64,000 bases of DNA, taken from positions 124,001 to 188,000 of the forward strand of contig JBNJGB010000002.1 in assembly GCA_051747385.1 (NCBI GenBank), read 5' to 3'. The position numbers and the translations under genes are program-made. How positions within the stretch are numbered: the first letter of the stretch is position 1; the number at the start of each line of letters is the position of its first letter. Below, in pieces: positions 8,120-16,699 of this stretch. This DNA is from JBNJGB01 sp051747385. Its GTDB lineage: Bacteria > Myxococcota_A > UBA9042 > PHBI01 > JACKFB01. The notes below the pieces were generated by a model that was given only the letters and a program-made list of their open reading frames with translations, was not told the origin of the DNA and searched no databases.

Positions 8120-9069
8120 GACGCCGCCCCGGCCTGCTCGCGCATCCTGTCGATGTGCGCCTCGAGGTAGAACTCGCCCGCCTTGTAGCTGGACCGGACC
8201 AGGGGGCCCGAGGCCACGTAGACGAAGCCCATGTCCCGGGCGACGTCCGCGTACCGGTCGAACTGCTCCGGCGAGACGAACTCCGCCACCTCGATGTGCC
8301 GCGGGCTGGGCCGCAGGTACTGCCCGAACGTCACCACGTGCGTGCCCACGGACCGAAGCTCCCGGAGGCACTCCACGACCTCGTCCTCCGTCTCCCCGAG
8401 GCCGAGCATCAGGCTCGTCTTGGCCAGGATGTCCACGCCGCCCGGGGCGCGCCCCCTCCCCGCACGCTGGATGTGCTCCAGCACGGCGAGGGACTGGTCG
8501 AAGCTCGCGCGCGCGTCGCGCACCCGGCGGGTCAGGCTGCGGACCGTCTCCACGTTGTGGGCGATGACCTCGGGGCCGGCCTCGATCAGGCGCTCCACGC
8601 CCTCCATGCGGCCCTGGAAGTCCGGGACGAGGACCTCCACGAGGATGCCGGGGTCGATGGCCTTCAGGTGCTCGACCGTCTGCGCGAAGTGGTCGGCGCC
8701 CCCGTCCGGCAGGTCGTCCCGGTTCACGGACGTGAGCACGATGTAGTCCACGCCCATGGTGTGGACGGCCTCGGCCGCGTTCCGGGGCTCGTCGGGATCC
8801 AGGGGCGCGGGTTTGCCCGTGATCACGTTGCAGAACCGGCACCCGCGCGTGCAGGTCCCGCCCATGAGCATGATGGTGGCCGTGCCGCTGCCCCAGCACT
8901 CGCCGATGTTGGGGCAGGACGCCTCCTGGCACACGGTGTGGAGGTTCAGGTTCTCCAGCCGCTCCCCGATCGCCTCGTAGCGCGGGCCGACCGGAGCCTT
9001 CACCTTCAGCCACCGCGGCTTCGGCTTCTTGGGCCGCGGTCGATTGTCGACAATGGTGAACCTCGGCAT
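8116..9069 (-). CDS. lipA: Lipoyl synthase
   Basis: Radical SAM enzyme inserting two sulfur atoms into the octanoyl chain on lipoyl domains. The 317-residue protein has both iron-sulfur sites: the auxiliary-cluster cysteines in CQEASCPNIGEC and the radical SAM triad in CTRGCRFC. The C-terminal RSSYKAGEF supplies the serine that ligates the auxiliary cluster. It is the first gene of the lipoate/2-oxoacid dehydrogenase operon and has a strong predicted promoter just upstream. Its stop overlaps the next gene's GTG start. Confidence 0.97.
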   Translation of the reverse strand: MPRFTIVDNRPRPKKPKPRWLKVKAPVGPRYEAIGERLENLNLHTVCQEASCPNIGECWGSGTATIMLMGGTCTRGCRFCNVITGKPAPLDPDEPRNAAEAVHTMGVDYIVLTSVNRDDLPDGGADHFAQTVEHLKAIDPGILVEVLVPDFQGRMEGVERLIEAGPEVIAHNVETVRSLTRRVRDARASFDQSLAVLEHIQRAGRGRAPGGVDILAKTSLMLGLGETEDEVVECLRELRSVGTHVVTFGQYLRPSPRHIEVAEFVSPEQFDRYADVARDMGFVYVASGPLVRSSYKAGEFYLEAHIDRMREQAGAAS

Positions 9070-9095
9070 GGGTGCCTCCGCCGGTGGGCGCCCCC

Positions 9096-9125
9096 TCTAT
9101 ATGCAGGGGGTCCGAGGATTGTCAA
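9096..9125 (-). promoter_or_regulatory. Predicted sigma70-type promoter of the lipA operon
   Basis: On the minus strand a perfect -35 TTGACA (9125-9120) is followed after 18 bases by TATAGA (9101-9096). The expected start would be near 9089, leaving a 20-base leader with GGAGG ahead of the lipA ATG at 9069. It is the best promoter match in the window. Confidence 0.7.
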
Positions 9126-9423
9126 AACGGTCCGGGGCGTCGTGGCGCGCCGATCGCTCGCCTCGCCCGGGCCCGATCGTAACGAGGTGCCCGACCGGAC
9201 GACGAGCCTCCGGCGCAGAGCCGCCCGCCACGCCTTCACCGGAGGCAAACCCGCCATAACCGCAACGCAACACCGCCGCGCGGCGACCCGATCCGGCGAT
9301 GGGGTTCCCTGTGGCCGTCGCCGTGATACCATGCCCCTCGATCACAGGTATCACGTCATCCGGGGGGCGGGGCCGGCCCGCCCTGCTCCGCCCCCGTTGC
9401 GCATCGCCATACGGGAGGGCGGC
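9126..9423. other. Intergenic region between divergent operons
   Basis: About 300 bases between the lipA promoter and the molybdenum hydroxylase operon. A ribosome-binding GGGAGG at 9413-9418 serves the next gene. I see no clear promoter for that operon, no RNA gene and no repeat. Confidence 0.5.
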
Positions 9424-10062
9424 ATGGGCAGGGATCGGGACGACGAGGGACGCCGGGGACGCGGGGTGACGCGTCGCGGCTTCATGACCACGCTGGGCGT
9501 CGGGGCCGCGGCCACGGGCGCGCTCCTCGGAAGTGACCCCGCTCGGGCGGAGGACCGGGAGGAGGCCATCGCGGACCCGCTCGAGATGGTCCGCGCCAAG
9601 CTCCGGATCAACGGACGCACGCACCGCCTGCTGGTGGAGCCGCGCTGGAGCCTGCTCTTCGTGCTCCGCGAGCGGATCGGCCTGACGGGCACGAAGGTCG
9701 GCTGCGAGCGCGGCGAGTGCGGGGCCTGCACCGTGCTGATAGACGACGAGCCCCGCTATGCGTGCCTGACCCTCGCCGTCGAGGCGGAGGGCCACGACGT
9801 CACCACCCTCGAGGGGCTCATGAAGGGCGAGGACCTCGGCCCGACGCAGCAGGCCTTCCTCGAGGAGGACGGCTTCCAGTGCGGCTACTGCACGCCGGGC
9901 CAGATCATGGCGGCGGAGGGCCTCCTGCGGGCGAACCCGAAGCCGTCCGAGGCGGCCGTCCGATCGGCCATGAGCGGCAACCTGTGCCGGTGCGGGGCCT
10001 ATCCGAACATCGCGAAGGCGGTCCGGCGCGCGGCCGAGCTGAAGCGCGGGGGAGGTGCGTGA
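9424..10062 (+). CDS. Molybdenum hydroxylase 2Fe-2S subunit with Tat signal (PaoA-like)
   Basis: Electron-transfer subunit of a xanthine oxidase-family enzyme, 212 residues. The N-terminus has a twin-arginine signal (VTRRGFMTTLGVGAAATG, cleavage near ARAED), so the complex is expected in the periplasm. The plant-type ferredoxin domain has CERGECGACTVLIDDEPRYAC. The second domain binds another 2Fe-2S cluster through CGYCTPGQ and CRCGAYPNI. ATG at 9424 follows GGGAGG. Its stop overlaps the next start (TGATG). Only this subunit carries a Tat signal, as in E. coli PaoABC, where it exports the folded trimer. Confidence 0.92.
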   Translation: MGRDRDDEGRRGRGVTRRGFMTTLGVGAAATGALLGSDPARAEDREEAIADPLEMVRAKLRINGRTHRLLVEPRWSLLFVLRERIGLTGTKVGCERGECGACTVLIDDEPRYACLTLAVEAEGHDVTTLEGLMKGEDLGPTQQAFLEEDGFQCGYCTPGQIMAAEGLLRANPKPSEAAVRSAMSGNLCRCGAYPNIAKAVRRAAELKRGGGA

Positions 10063-12380
10063 TGAGCGGCGATCAGGGCTACTACCACGTGGCCGGCGTC
10101 TTCGTCCCCGAGACGCCTCCGAGCCAGGGCGACGCGACCCCATGGAGCGAGACGAGGGTCGTGGGGAAGAGGCGGCCTCGCGTCGACGCGTACGAGCGGG
10201 TGAGCGGGACGGCGGTCTATCCGTCCGACGTGGTGCTCCCCGACATGCTCTACGGGGCCATCCTCCGGTGCCCGCACCCCCACGCGGTGGTGCGGAAGGT
10301 GGACACGAGCCGCGCCGAGGCGATGCCCGGCGTGCGCGCGATCCTCACGGCGGACACGCCCGGGGCCGACGTGGACTACACGGGCTACCGGCAGGGGGTG
10401 ACCGACAAGCTCTTCCCGAAGCGCTGCCGCTTCGAGGGGGAGGCCGTGGCCGCCGTGGCCGCGGAGACCCCGTACCAGGCGCGCGACGCGCTCCGGGCCA
10501 TCGAGGTCGACTACGCGAAGCAGTCGTTCGTCAGCGAGTACCGGGACGCCCTCGATCGCCGGGCGCCGAAGGTCCACCGGGACGGCAACCGGGTCGGCGA
10601 GCCCGCGAAGTACACGCGCGGGGACGTGGACCGCGGCTTCGACGAGGCGGACGCGGTGGTGGAGCGCACCTACTCGACCGCCTGCGAGATCCACACGCCC
10701 CTGGAACTCCACGGGTGCGTGGCCCGCTGGGACGGGGGCGCGCTGAACGTCTGGGAGTCCACCCAGGGCGTCTACCGGGTCCAGCAGGACCTGTCCGAGA
10801 TGCTGGGCCTGCCGCTGGCGGACGTGCGGGTCATGGGCCACTACATGGGCGGCGGGTTCGGCTCGAAGCTGTGGGCCGGCAAGTACACGCCCATCGCGGC
10901 CCTGCTGGCGAAGCAGGCCGCGCGGCCGGTGAAGCTCTTCCTGAGCCGCGAGGAGACCTGCCTCACGGCTGGCAACCGCCCTCCCTCGCGGATGACGGTC
11001 AAGGCCGGCGTGAAGAAGGACGGGACCCTGACGGCGATCCGGTTCGAGGGCCTGGGCACCGGCGGCGCGTTCCCGTCCGGCGGCACGTCGCTCCTGGAGT
11101 GGCTCGCCAAGGACCTGTACGTCTGCCCCAACGTGGAGACGGAGACGACGGACGTCTTCATCCACGCGGGGCCAGCGCGGCCGTTTCGCGCGCCGGGACA
11201 TCCCCAGGGGGCCTGGGCGCTCGAGCAGGTGATGGACGAGCTCGCGGAGGCCATCGGGATGGATCCGGTGGCGCTGCGCCTGAAGAACATCCCCACGGTG
11301 AGCCAGGCGCGCCCGGGGCAGCCGCCCTACACGACCACGGGCCTGAAGGAGTGCCTCGAGCGCGGCGCCACGGCCTTCCGCTGGAAGGAGGCCCGGGAGG
11401 AGGATCGTGCGGAGGGCCACCTGAAGCGCGGCGTCGGCGTGGCGGCCGCCGAGTGGATCGCCGGGTCGGGCGGGCCGCCGTCGACCGTGGTGGTGAAGCT
11501 GTTCTCGGACGGCAGCGCCAACCTCAACATGGGCGCCAGCGACATCGGCACGGGCACCAAGACCGTCATGGCGATGGTGGTGGCCGAGGAGCTGGGCGTG
11601 CCCGTGGAGCGCATCCGGGTCGAGAACGCCGACACCGGGACGACCCAGTACGCGACCCCGAGCGGAGGCAGCAAGACGGTGCCCACCGAGGCCCCGGCCG
11701 TCCGCCACGCGGCCCTGCAGGTGAAGGCGCAGATCCTGGAGATGGCCGCCGAGCACCTGGACGTGGACGCCGACGACCTGGAGCTTCGGGACGGCGTCGT
11801 CGCGGGCCCCGGCAGCGAGCGCGTCGAGGTGACGAAGCTGGAGGGCCTGAACAAGCGCGGCCTGGTCGTGGGCGTCGGCTATCGCGGCCCGAACCCGGAG
11901 GGCAAGGTCGTGAGCCCCTTCGCCGCGCAGTTCTGCGAGGTGGAGGTGAACACCCGCACGGGCGAGGTCCGGCTCCTTCGCTTTCTGGGCGCCCACGAGA
12001 GCGGCCGGGTGATGAACCGCAAGACCTTCGACAACCAGGCGTTCGGCGGCATCGTGATGGGCATCGGCCTCGGCCTCACCGAGGAGCGCATCCTGGACCA
12101 CGGGCAGACGGGCCGGATGGTCAACACCGCCTGGCACGACTACAAGGTGCCGACCATGCAGGACACGCCGCCGGAGATGACCTCGGTGGCGATCGACATG
12201 CCCGACCCGGAGGCCAACGACTCGGGGGCCAAGGGGCTGGGCGAGCCCGTGACCATCCCGACGGCGGCGGCCATCGCCAACGCCGTCTACGACGCCACGG
12301 GCGTCCGTGTCACCGAGACGCCGGTCCACCCGGCCCGCATGAAGGCGCTCCTCGCCGAGCGCACCGAGGAGGGGGAGTAG
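10062..12380 (+). CDS. Molybdenum hydroxylase large (molybdopterin-binding) subunit
   Basis: Catalytic subunit of 772 residues, xanthine dehydrogenase/aldehyde oxidoreductase family. The aldehyde-oxidase hammerhead domain (about 40-150) precedes the molybdopterin domains with GGGFGSKLWAGKY, RPFRAPGHPQGAWALEQ and the C-terminal GAKGLGEPVTIPTAAAIANA, whose glutamate is the family's active-site base. There is no signal peptide of its own; export would depend on the Tat signal of the small subunit. The substrate cannot be read from sequence: aldehydes, purines and aromatic acids are all possible for this family. Maturation would need an XdhC/PaoD-type chaperone, not found in the window. Confidence 0.92.
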   Translation: MSGDQGYYHVAGVFVPETPPSQGDATPWSETRVVGKRRPRVDAYERVSGTAVYPSDVVLPDMLYGAILRCPHPHAVVRKVDTSRAEAMPGVRAILTADTPGADVDYTGYRQGVTDKLFPKRCRFEGEAVAAVAAETPYQARDALRAIEVDYAKQSFVSEYRDALDRRAPKVHRDGNRVGEPAKYTRGDVDRGFDEADAVVERTYSTACEIHTPLELHGCVARWDGGALNVWESTQGVYRVQQDLSEMLGLPLADVRVMGHYMGGGFGSKLWAGKYTPIAALLAKQAARPVKLFLSREETCLTAGNRPPSRMTVKAGVKKDGTLTAIRFEGLGTGGAFPSGGTSLLEWLAKDLYVCPNVETETTDVFIHAGPARPFRAPGHPQGAWALEQVMDELAEAIGMDPVALRLKNIPTVSQARPGQPPYTTTGLKECLERGATAFRWKEAREEDRAEGHLKRGVGVAAAEWIAGSGGPPSTVVVKLFSDGSANLNMGASDIGTGTKTVMAMVVAEELGVPVERIRVENADTGTTQYATPSGGSKTVPTEAPAVRHAALQVKAQILEMAAEHLDVDADDLELRDGVVAGPGSERVEVTKLEGLNKRGLVVGVGYRGPNPEGKVVSPFAAQFCEVEVNTRTGEVRLLRFLGAHESGRVMNRKTFDNQAFGGIVMGIGLGLTEERILDHGQTGRMVNTAWHDYKVPTMQDTPPEMTSVAIDMPDPEANDSGAKGLGEPVTIPTAAAIANAVYDATGVRVTETPVHPARMKALLAERTEEGE

Positions 12381-12382
12381 CC

Positions 12383-13366
12383 ATGCTTCCGAACTTCGCG
12401 ACCGTTCGCCCGAAGGGCCTGAAGGAGGCCTCCCGCCACCTGGTCGAGCGCGAGGACGCGCACCTGCACGCCGGGGGCACCGACCTGCTGGGCTGCCTCC
12501 ACGACGGGGTGTTCGACGCCTCGCTGGTGGTGAGCCTGGGCGCCCTCCGCGACGACCTCCGCGGCATCGAGCGCACCTCCGACGGCGGCCTGCGCATCGG
12601 AGCCATGACGACCATCGCCGAGGTGGCCGACCACGAGGACGTCCGGACACGCTATCGGGCGCTGGCCGACGCGGCCTCGGTGGTCGCCAGCCCCCAGCTC
12701 CGGAACCAGGGCACCCTCGGTGGGAACCTCTGCCAGAAGCCCCGCTGCTGGTACTACCGCGGCGACTTCCCCTGCCTGCGCAAGGGCGGCTCGCGCTGCT
12801 ACGCCATCAACGGGCAGAACCAGTTCCACTGCATCTTCGGCGGGACGGCCTGCTACATCGTCCACCCGTCGGATCCCGCTCCGGCGCTGGTGGCCCTGGA
12901 CGCGAAGGTGGAGATCGCCGGTCCGAAGGGCCGCAGGACCCTCCCGGTGGCCGACCTCCACGTCCCGCCGAGCGAGGACCCGATGCGGGAGGTCGCCCTG
13001 GAGGACGGGGAGATCCTCACCTCCGTCGTCCTGCCACCGCCGCCGGAGGGCCTGCGAAGCTCCTACCGGAAGATCCGGGCGCGCGCCTCCTGGGACTTCG
13101 CCCTGGCCGGCGTCGCCCTGGCCCTGCAGATGGACGGAGAGACGGTGAAGGACTGCCGCGTCGTCCTCGGCGGCGCCGCGCCCGTCCCCTGGCGCTCCAA
13201 GCCGGTGGAGGAGGTCCTCCGGGGCGCCGCGATCGACGACGCCACCGTGGCCAGGGCGCGGAAGGCCGTGATCCGGGGCGCCCGGCCGCTGGAGCACAAC
13301 GGCTACAAGCTGCCGCTATTCCAGGGCCTCGTCGAGGACGAGCTCCGGGCCATCGCGGGGACCTGA
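12383..13366 (+). CDS. Molybdenum hydroxylase FAD subunit with extra Fe-S site (PaoB-like)
   Basis: FAD-binding subunit of 327 residues, CO dehydrogenase flavoprotein fold. FAD contacts are HAGGTDLLG near the N-terminus and the QLRNQGTLGGNLCQ loop. Directly after it comes a cysteine-rich insertion (RCWYYRGDFPCLRKGGSRC followed by a further Cys at FHCIFGG). It matches the region that holds a 4Fe-4S cluster in PaoB and in 4-hydroxybenzoyl-CoA reductase. The gene follows the large subunit by 2 bases. Gene order here is Fe-S, Mo, FAD, while E. coli paoABC is Fe-S, FAD, Mo. Confidence 0.9.
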   Translation: MLPNFATVRPKGLKEASRHLVEREDAHLHAGGTDLLGCLHDGVFDASLVVSLGALRDDLRGIERTSDGGLRIGAMTTIAEVADHEDVRTRYRALADAASVVASPQLRNQGTLGGNLCQKPRCWYYRGDFPCLRKGGSRCYAINGQNQFHCIFGGTACYIVHPSDPAPALVALDAKVEIAGPKGRRTLPVADLHVPPSEDPMREVALEDGEILTSVVLPPPPEGLRSSYRKIRARASWDFALAGVALALQMDGETVKDCRVVLGGAAPVPWRSKPVEEVLRGAAIDDATVARARKAVIRGARPLEHNGYKLPLFQGLVEDELRAIAGT

Positions 13367-13448
13367 GCGCCCCGCCCGCCTCCCCGGCCTCTGCTACCAT
13401 CCCGGGACCGAAACGTGTTCCGTGCCATCGGCCATCCCGAGGAGGCGG

Positions 13449-14807
13449 GTGAAACAGGTGCTCCACAAGGCGACGCTCGGGGTCGCGCTACTGGCCCTCG
13501 TGGCCGCCGGGTCCGGGATCGCGCGCGCCGACGACGCGCCACCGCCCGACCGCCCCGTGCCGAACTACGACGGCCGGGAGGAACCCACGACCGCGGCCGA
13601 CGTGATGGTCTGGATCCCGCGGGTGATGTTCTACCCGGTCTACGTCGTGACGGAGTACGGCGTCCGGACGCCCCTGTCCTGGCTCTTCCGGACCGCCGAG
13701 GAGAACCACTGGCCCACGAAGGTCGTGGACTTCCTGACCGTGGGCCCCGGCGAGCGAGTCATGCTCGTCCCGTCGGCGTTCGTGGACTTCGGCTTCCGCC
13801 CCAGCGTCGGCCTGTACGTCCTGGCCGAGCGCGTGGGGCGTGAGGGCCACAGCATGCGCTTCCACGCGGCCACGGGCGGCAAGGAGTGGTTCACCGTCGC
13901 CGCGGACGACCGCCTGGAGATCGGGCGCGAGACGGCCTTCGAGGCCCGCGCGGAGTTCACCACCCGGCCCGACTTCCTGTTCCACGGGATCGGCCCGCGC
14001 ACGCCGGGGGAGGAAAACGAGTCGCGCTACGGCAAGACCCTCTGGACGGTCGGCCTCGGGCTCGAGCACACCCTGGGCCTCCGCTCCACGGTGCGCACGG
14101 ACGCGGCGGTCCTCGGCGTGGACTTCGACGCGGACGACCGCTGCTGCGGAGAGCCGAGCCTGGCGACCGCCGCGGAGGAGGGGCGCTTCCCCGTTCCACC
14201 GGCCGCCGACACAGGCTTCCTCGTCTACGAGCACGGCCTGGTCCTCGACGTGGACACGCGCCCGCCGCGACCCCAGCCGGGCGGCGGCGTCCACTTCAAC
14301 CTCGACACGGCGGTGGGCGCCGACATCCGGAGCGGAGACGGCGACCACGGCTACGTCCGCTACGGCGGCACCCTGGGGGGCTGGGTGGACGTGACGGGAC
14401 ACTACCGCCTGGTGGGGCTGTCCGTGACGGCGCGCTTCGCCGACCCCCTGGGCGGGGAGGTCCCGTTCACCAGGCTGATCGATCCCTCCGAGGTGGGCCC
14501 CCTCCCGGGCTTCCGTCCCGGTCGCCTCCGGGACCGCAGCATGCTGGCCGCCCGGCTGGAGTATCGCTGGCCCATCTGGATGTTCCTGGACGGCACGCTC
14601 CACGCCGCCGTGGGGAACGTCTTCGGGGAGCACCTGGACGGCTTCGACCTCGGCGCCACCCGCATGTCCATCGGGATGGGGATGAAGTCGGCGCTCCGGC
14701 GCGACCACCCCTTCGACCTGATCCTGGCCTTCGGCACGGAGCCGCTGGACCAGGGCTTCGCCGTCGACAGCGTCCGCTTCGTCGTGGGGACGTCCCGTGC
14801 GTTCTGA
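13449..14807 (+). CDS. Omp85-like outer-membrane barrel protein, no POTRA domains
   Basis: A 452-residue secreted protein with a signal peptide (MKQVLHKATLGVALLALVA, cleavage near ARADD). The C-terminal half reads like the D15/BamA-TamA surface-antigen barrel, with PLPGFRPGRLRDRSMLAARL followed by EYRWPIWMFLDGT and a final aromatic RAF. No POTRA repeats are evident; the N-terminal ~60 residues are short and Trp/Tyr rich. A GTG at 13422 is also open, but the GAGGAGG at 13439-13445 lies downstream of it, so the GTG at 13449 is preferred. It overlaps the next gene, a kinase-like lipoprotein, by 11 bases, so the two probably work together at the outer membrane. Confidence 0.75.
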   Translation: MKQVLHKATLGVALLALVAAGSGIARADDAPPPDRPVPNYDGREEPTTAADVMVWIPRVMFYPVYVVTEYGVRTPLSWLFRTAEENHWPTKVVDFLTVGPGERVMLVPSAFVDFGFRPSVGLYVLAERVGREGHSMRFHAATGGKEWFTVAADDRLEIGRETAFEARAEFTTRPDFLFHGIGPRTPGEENESRYGKTLWTVGLGLEHTLGLRSTVRTDAAVLGVDFDADDRCCGEPSLATAAEEGRFPVPPAADTGFLVYEHGLVLDVDTRPPRPQPGGGVHFNLDTAVGADIRSGDGDHGYVRYGGTLGGWVDVTGHYRLVGLSVTARFADPLGGEVPFTRLIDPSEVGPLPGFRPGRLRDRSMLAARLEYRWPIWMFLDGTLHAAVGNVFGEHLDGFDLGATRMSIGMGMKSALRRDHPFDLILAFGTEPLDQGFAVDSVRFVVGTSRAF

Positions 14808-16533
14808 TCGCCGCCCCGGCCCGATCCCGGCGCTCGCCGCTCTCGTCCTCCTCGCGGGGACCCTCGTCGTCGGATGCGCCGCCGACCTGCGCCGCTTCCC
14901 GGCCGAGGAGCCCATGTGGGAGGACCCGGATCGTCGCCCCTTCCTCCCGAAGCCGGAGGAGTACTTCTCCCCGTTCGCCTGGGACGCGGTGGATCAGACC
15001 ATCTTCCGGCCCTTCACCCGCCTCTGGAAGGTGGAGCGGCCCGGGGAGTCGGTGAACGTCAACGCCCTCGGCGAGGTCCCGGACTCGTCGTGGTTCGAAA
15101 ACCGCCTGGGCCACCGGGACATGACGGTGGAGGAGGTGGCCGAGGGCGCCTGCGGCGACGACGTCCTCCAGCCGGAGGGGCCGTGGACCGTCACCTCGGG
15201 CAAGCCGGGCGGCGCCAACCCGGGCTTCGTCATGGAGGCCGCCGACGGCCGGCGCTACCTCCTGAAGTTCGACGGCCTGGAGCAGCCCGAGCGGGCCACC
15301 TCCGCCGACGTCATCGCCTCGCGCATCTACTGGGCGCTGGGATATCGCGCGCCGTGCAACGCCACCGTGTTCTTCCCGCGCGAGATCCTGAGCCTGTCCG
15401 ACCAGGCCACGAAGGAGGACTCCCTCGGCCGCGAGGTCCCCCTGGGCTCCGAGGACGTGGAGGCGATCCTGGCCATGGGCGTCCGCACGGACGACGGCCG
15501 CTATCGCGCCGTGGCCAGCCGCTACCTGGAGGGAGAGCCCCTCGGCCCGTGGCGCTACCAGGGCACGCGCGACGACGACCCGAACGACGTGATCCCTCAC
15601 GAGGACCGGCGGGAGCTTCGCGCGGGCTACGTGGTCGCGTCCTGGATCAACCACTTCGACACGCGCGAGCAGAACACCCTGGCGATGTTCGTGCGGCCGG
15701 ACGGCGAGGACGGGCCCGGGTTCGTCCGCCACCACATGATCGACTTCGGGGACTCCCTCGGCAGCCTGTGGCGCTTCGACGGCATGTCCCGCCGCCACGG
15801 CCACGCCAACTACCTCGACGTCGAGTACGTGCTCGTGGACTTCTTCACCCTGGGCCTGTTCCACCGCCCCTGGGACACGGACGTCGCCCGCATGGACCCG
15901 CGCACCGGCAAGGTCTTCGGCTACTTCGGCGCCGAGCGCTTCGACCCCGCCCGCTGGGAGCCCGGCTATCCCAACCCGGCGTTTTCGCGCATGACCCGCC
16001 GCGACGCCTTCTGGATGGCCCGGAAGATGGCGCGCCTGTCCGACGCCCACGTCGAGGCGATCGTCGCGCGGGCCCGCTTCCTGAACCACACCGCGGAGCG
16101 GGTCCTCGTGGAGTTTCTCCTGAAGCGCCGCGACGCCATCCTCCGGCGCTGGATCGGCGAGGCTCCCTTCGCCCCGCTCGACCGCCCCGAGGTCCGCCCT
16201 TCCCCGGACGGCGCCACCCTCTGCATGGTCGACGTCGCCCGCCTCGCCGGCCTCGTCGAACCCGACGCCCGCACGTACGCGGTCACCCTCCGCGACGCCG
16301 GCGCCCGAGCCACCGCCGGCCGCCCGGAGGCGCGCCGCGAGGCCGACCACGAGATCTGCGTCCCTCTCCCGGCGGCACCTCCCGCCGGCACCTACCTCCT
16401 GGTCGACGTCACCCCGAACCGCGAGGGCTCCCCCGACGCCGCCCCCGCCCGCGCCCACCTGGTCCGCCAACCCGACGGCTGGCTCCTCGTCGGGCTCGAA
16501 CGACCCGAGCGCCCCGGCCCGCCGGACTGGTAG
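14797..16533 (+). CDS. Lipoprotein with protein-kinase-like active-site motifs
   Basis: A 578-residue predicted lipoprotein (lipobox LVVGC, Cys27). No named family was recognised, but the order of motifs is that of an atypical kinase fold. There is a Gly-rich segment GKPGGANPGF (135-144), a candidate ATP lysine in RRYLLKFDG (Lys157), a catalytic-loop-like HFDTREQN (Asp288 and Asn293 in the D-x4-N spacing) and a metal-site-like MIDFGDSLG (Asp316). A C-terminal part (about 430-578) looks beta-rich. It starts inside the preceding barrel gene (11-base overlap). If real, it would be a surface or periplasmic kinase; substrate and even phosphotransfer activity are inferences. Confidence 0.7.
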   Translation: MRSDRRPGPIPALAALVLLAGTLVVGCAADLRRFPAEEPMWEDPDRRPFLPKPEEYFSPFAWDAVDQTIFRPFTRLWKVERPGESVNVNALGEVPDSSWFENRLGHRDMTVEEVAEGACGDDVLQPEGPWTVTSGKPGGANPGFVMEAADGRRYLLKFDGLEQPERATSADVIASRIYWALGYRAPCNATVFFPREILSLSDQATKEDSLGREVPLGSEDVEAILAMGVRTDDGRYRAVASRYLEGEPLGPWRYQGTRDDDPNDVIPHEDRRELRAGYVVASWINHFDTREQNTLAMFVRPDGEDGPGFVRHHMIDFGDSLGSLWRFDGMSRRHGHANYLDVEYVLVDFFTLGLFHRPWDTDVARMDPRTGKVFGYFGAERFDPARWEPGYPNPAFSRMTRRDAFWMARKMARLSDAHVEAIVARARFLNHTAERVLVEFLLKRRDAILRRWIGEAPFAPLDRPEVRPSPDGATLCMVDVARLAGLVEPDARTYAVTLRDAGARATAGRPEARREADHEICVPLPAAPPAGTYLLVDVTPNREGSPDAAPARAHLVRQPDGWLLVGLERPERPGPPDW

Positions 16534-16699
16534 ACGCCGGTCCGCCCCCCGCTCGAAGACCCGACCCGCGCCCACCGGAAGCCCGCGCATACTCCCCGGG
16601 GTACGCTCGTAGCAGCACCTCTCGTGGGCCCGCTGGACGACGCCGAGCGTCCGAGTCTACTATGCCGAGCCTCGCTGAGCGAGCCAGGGAGCCCGTCGC

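Noticed and set aside
13422..13448. Upstream GTG as start of the Omp85-like gene
   Set aside because: The ribosome-binding GAGGAGG lies inside that extension, and the later GTG gives a proper signal peptide.
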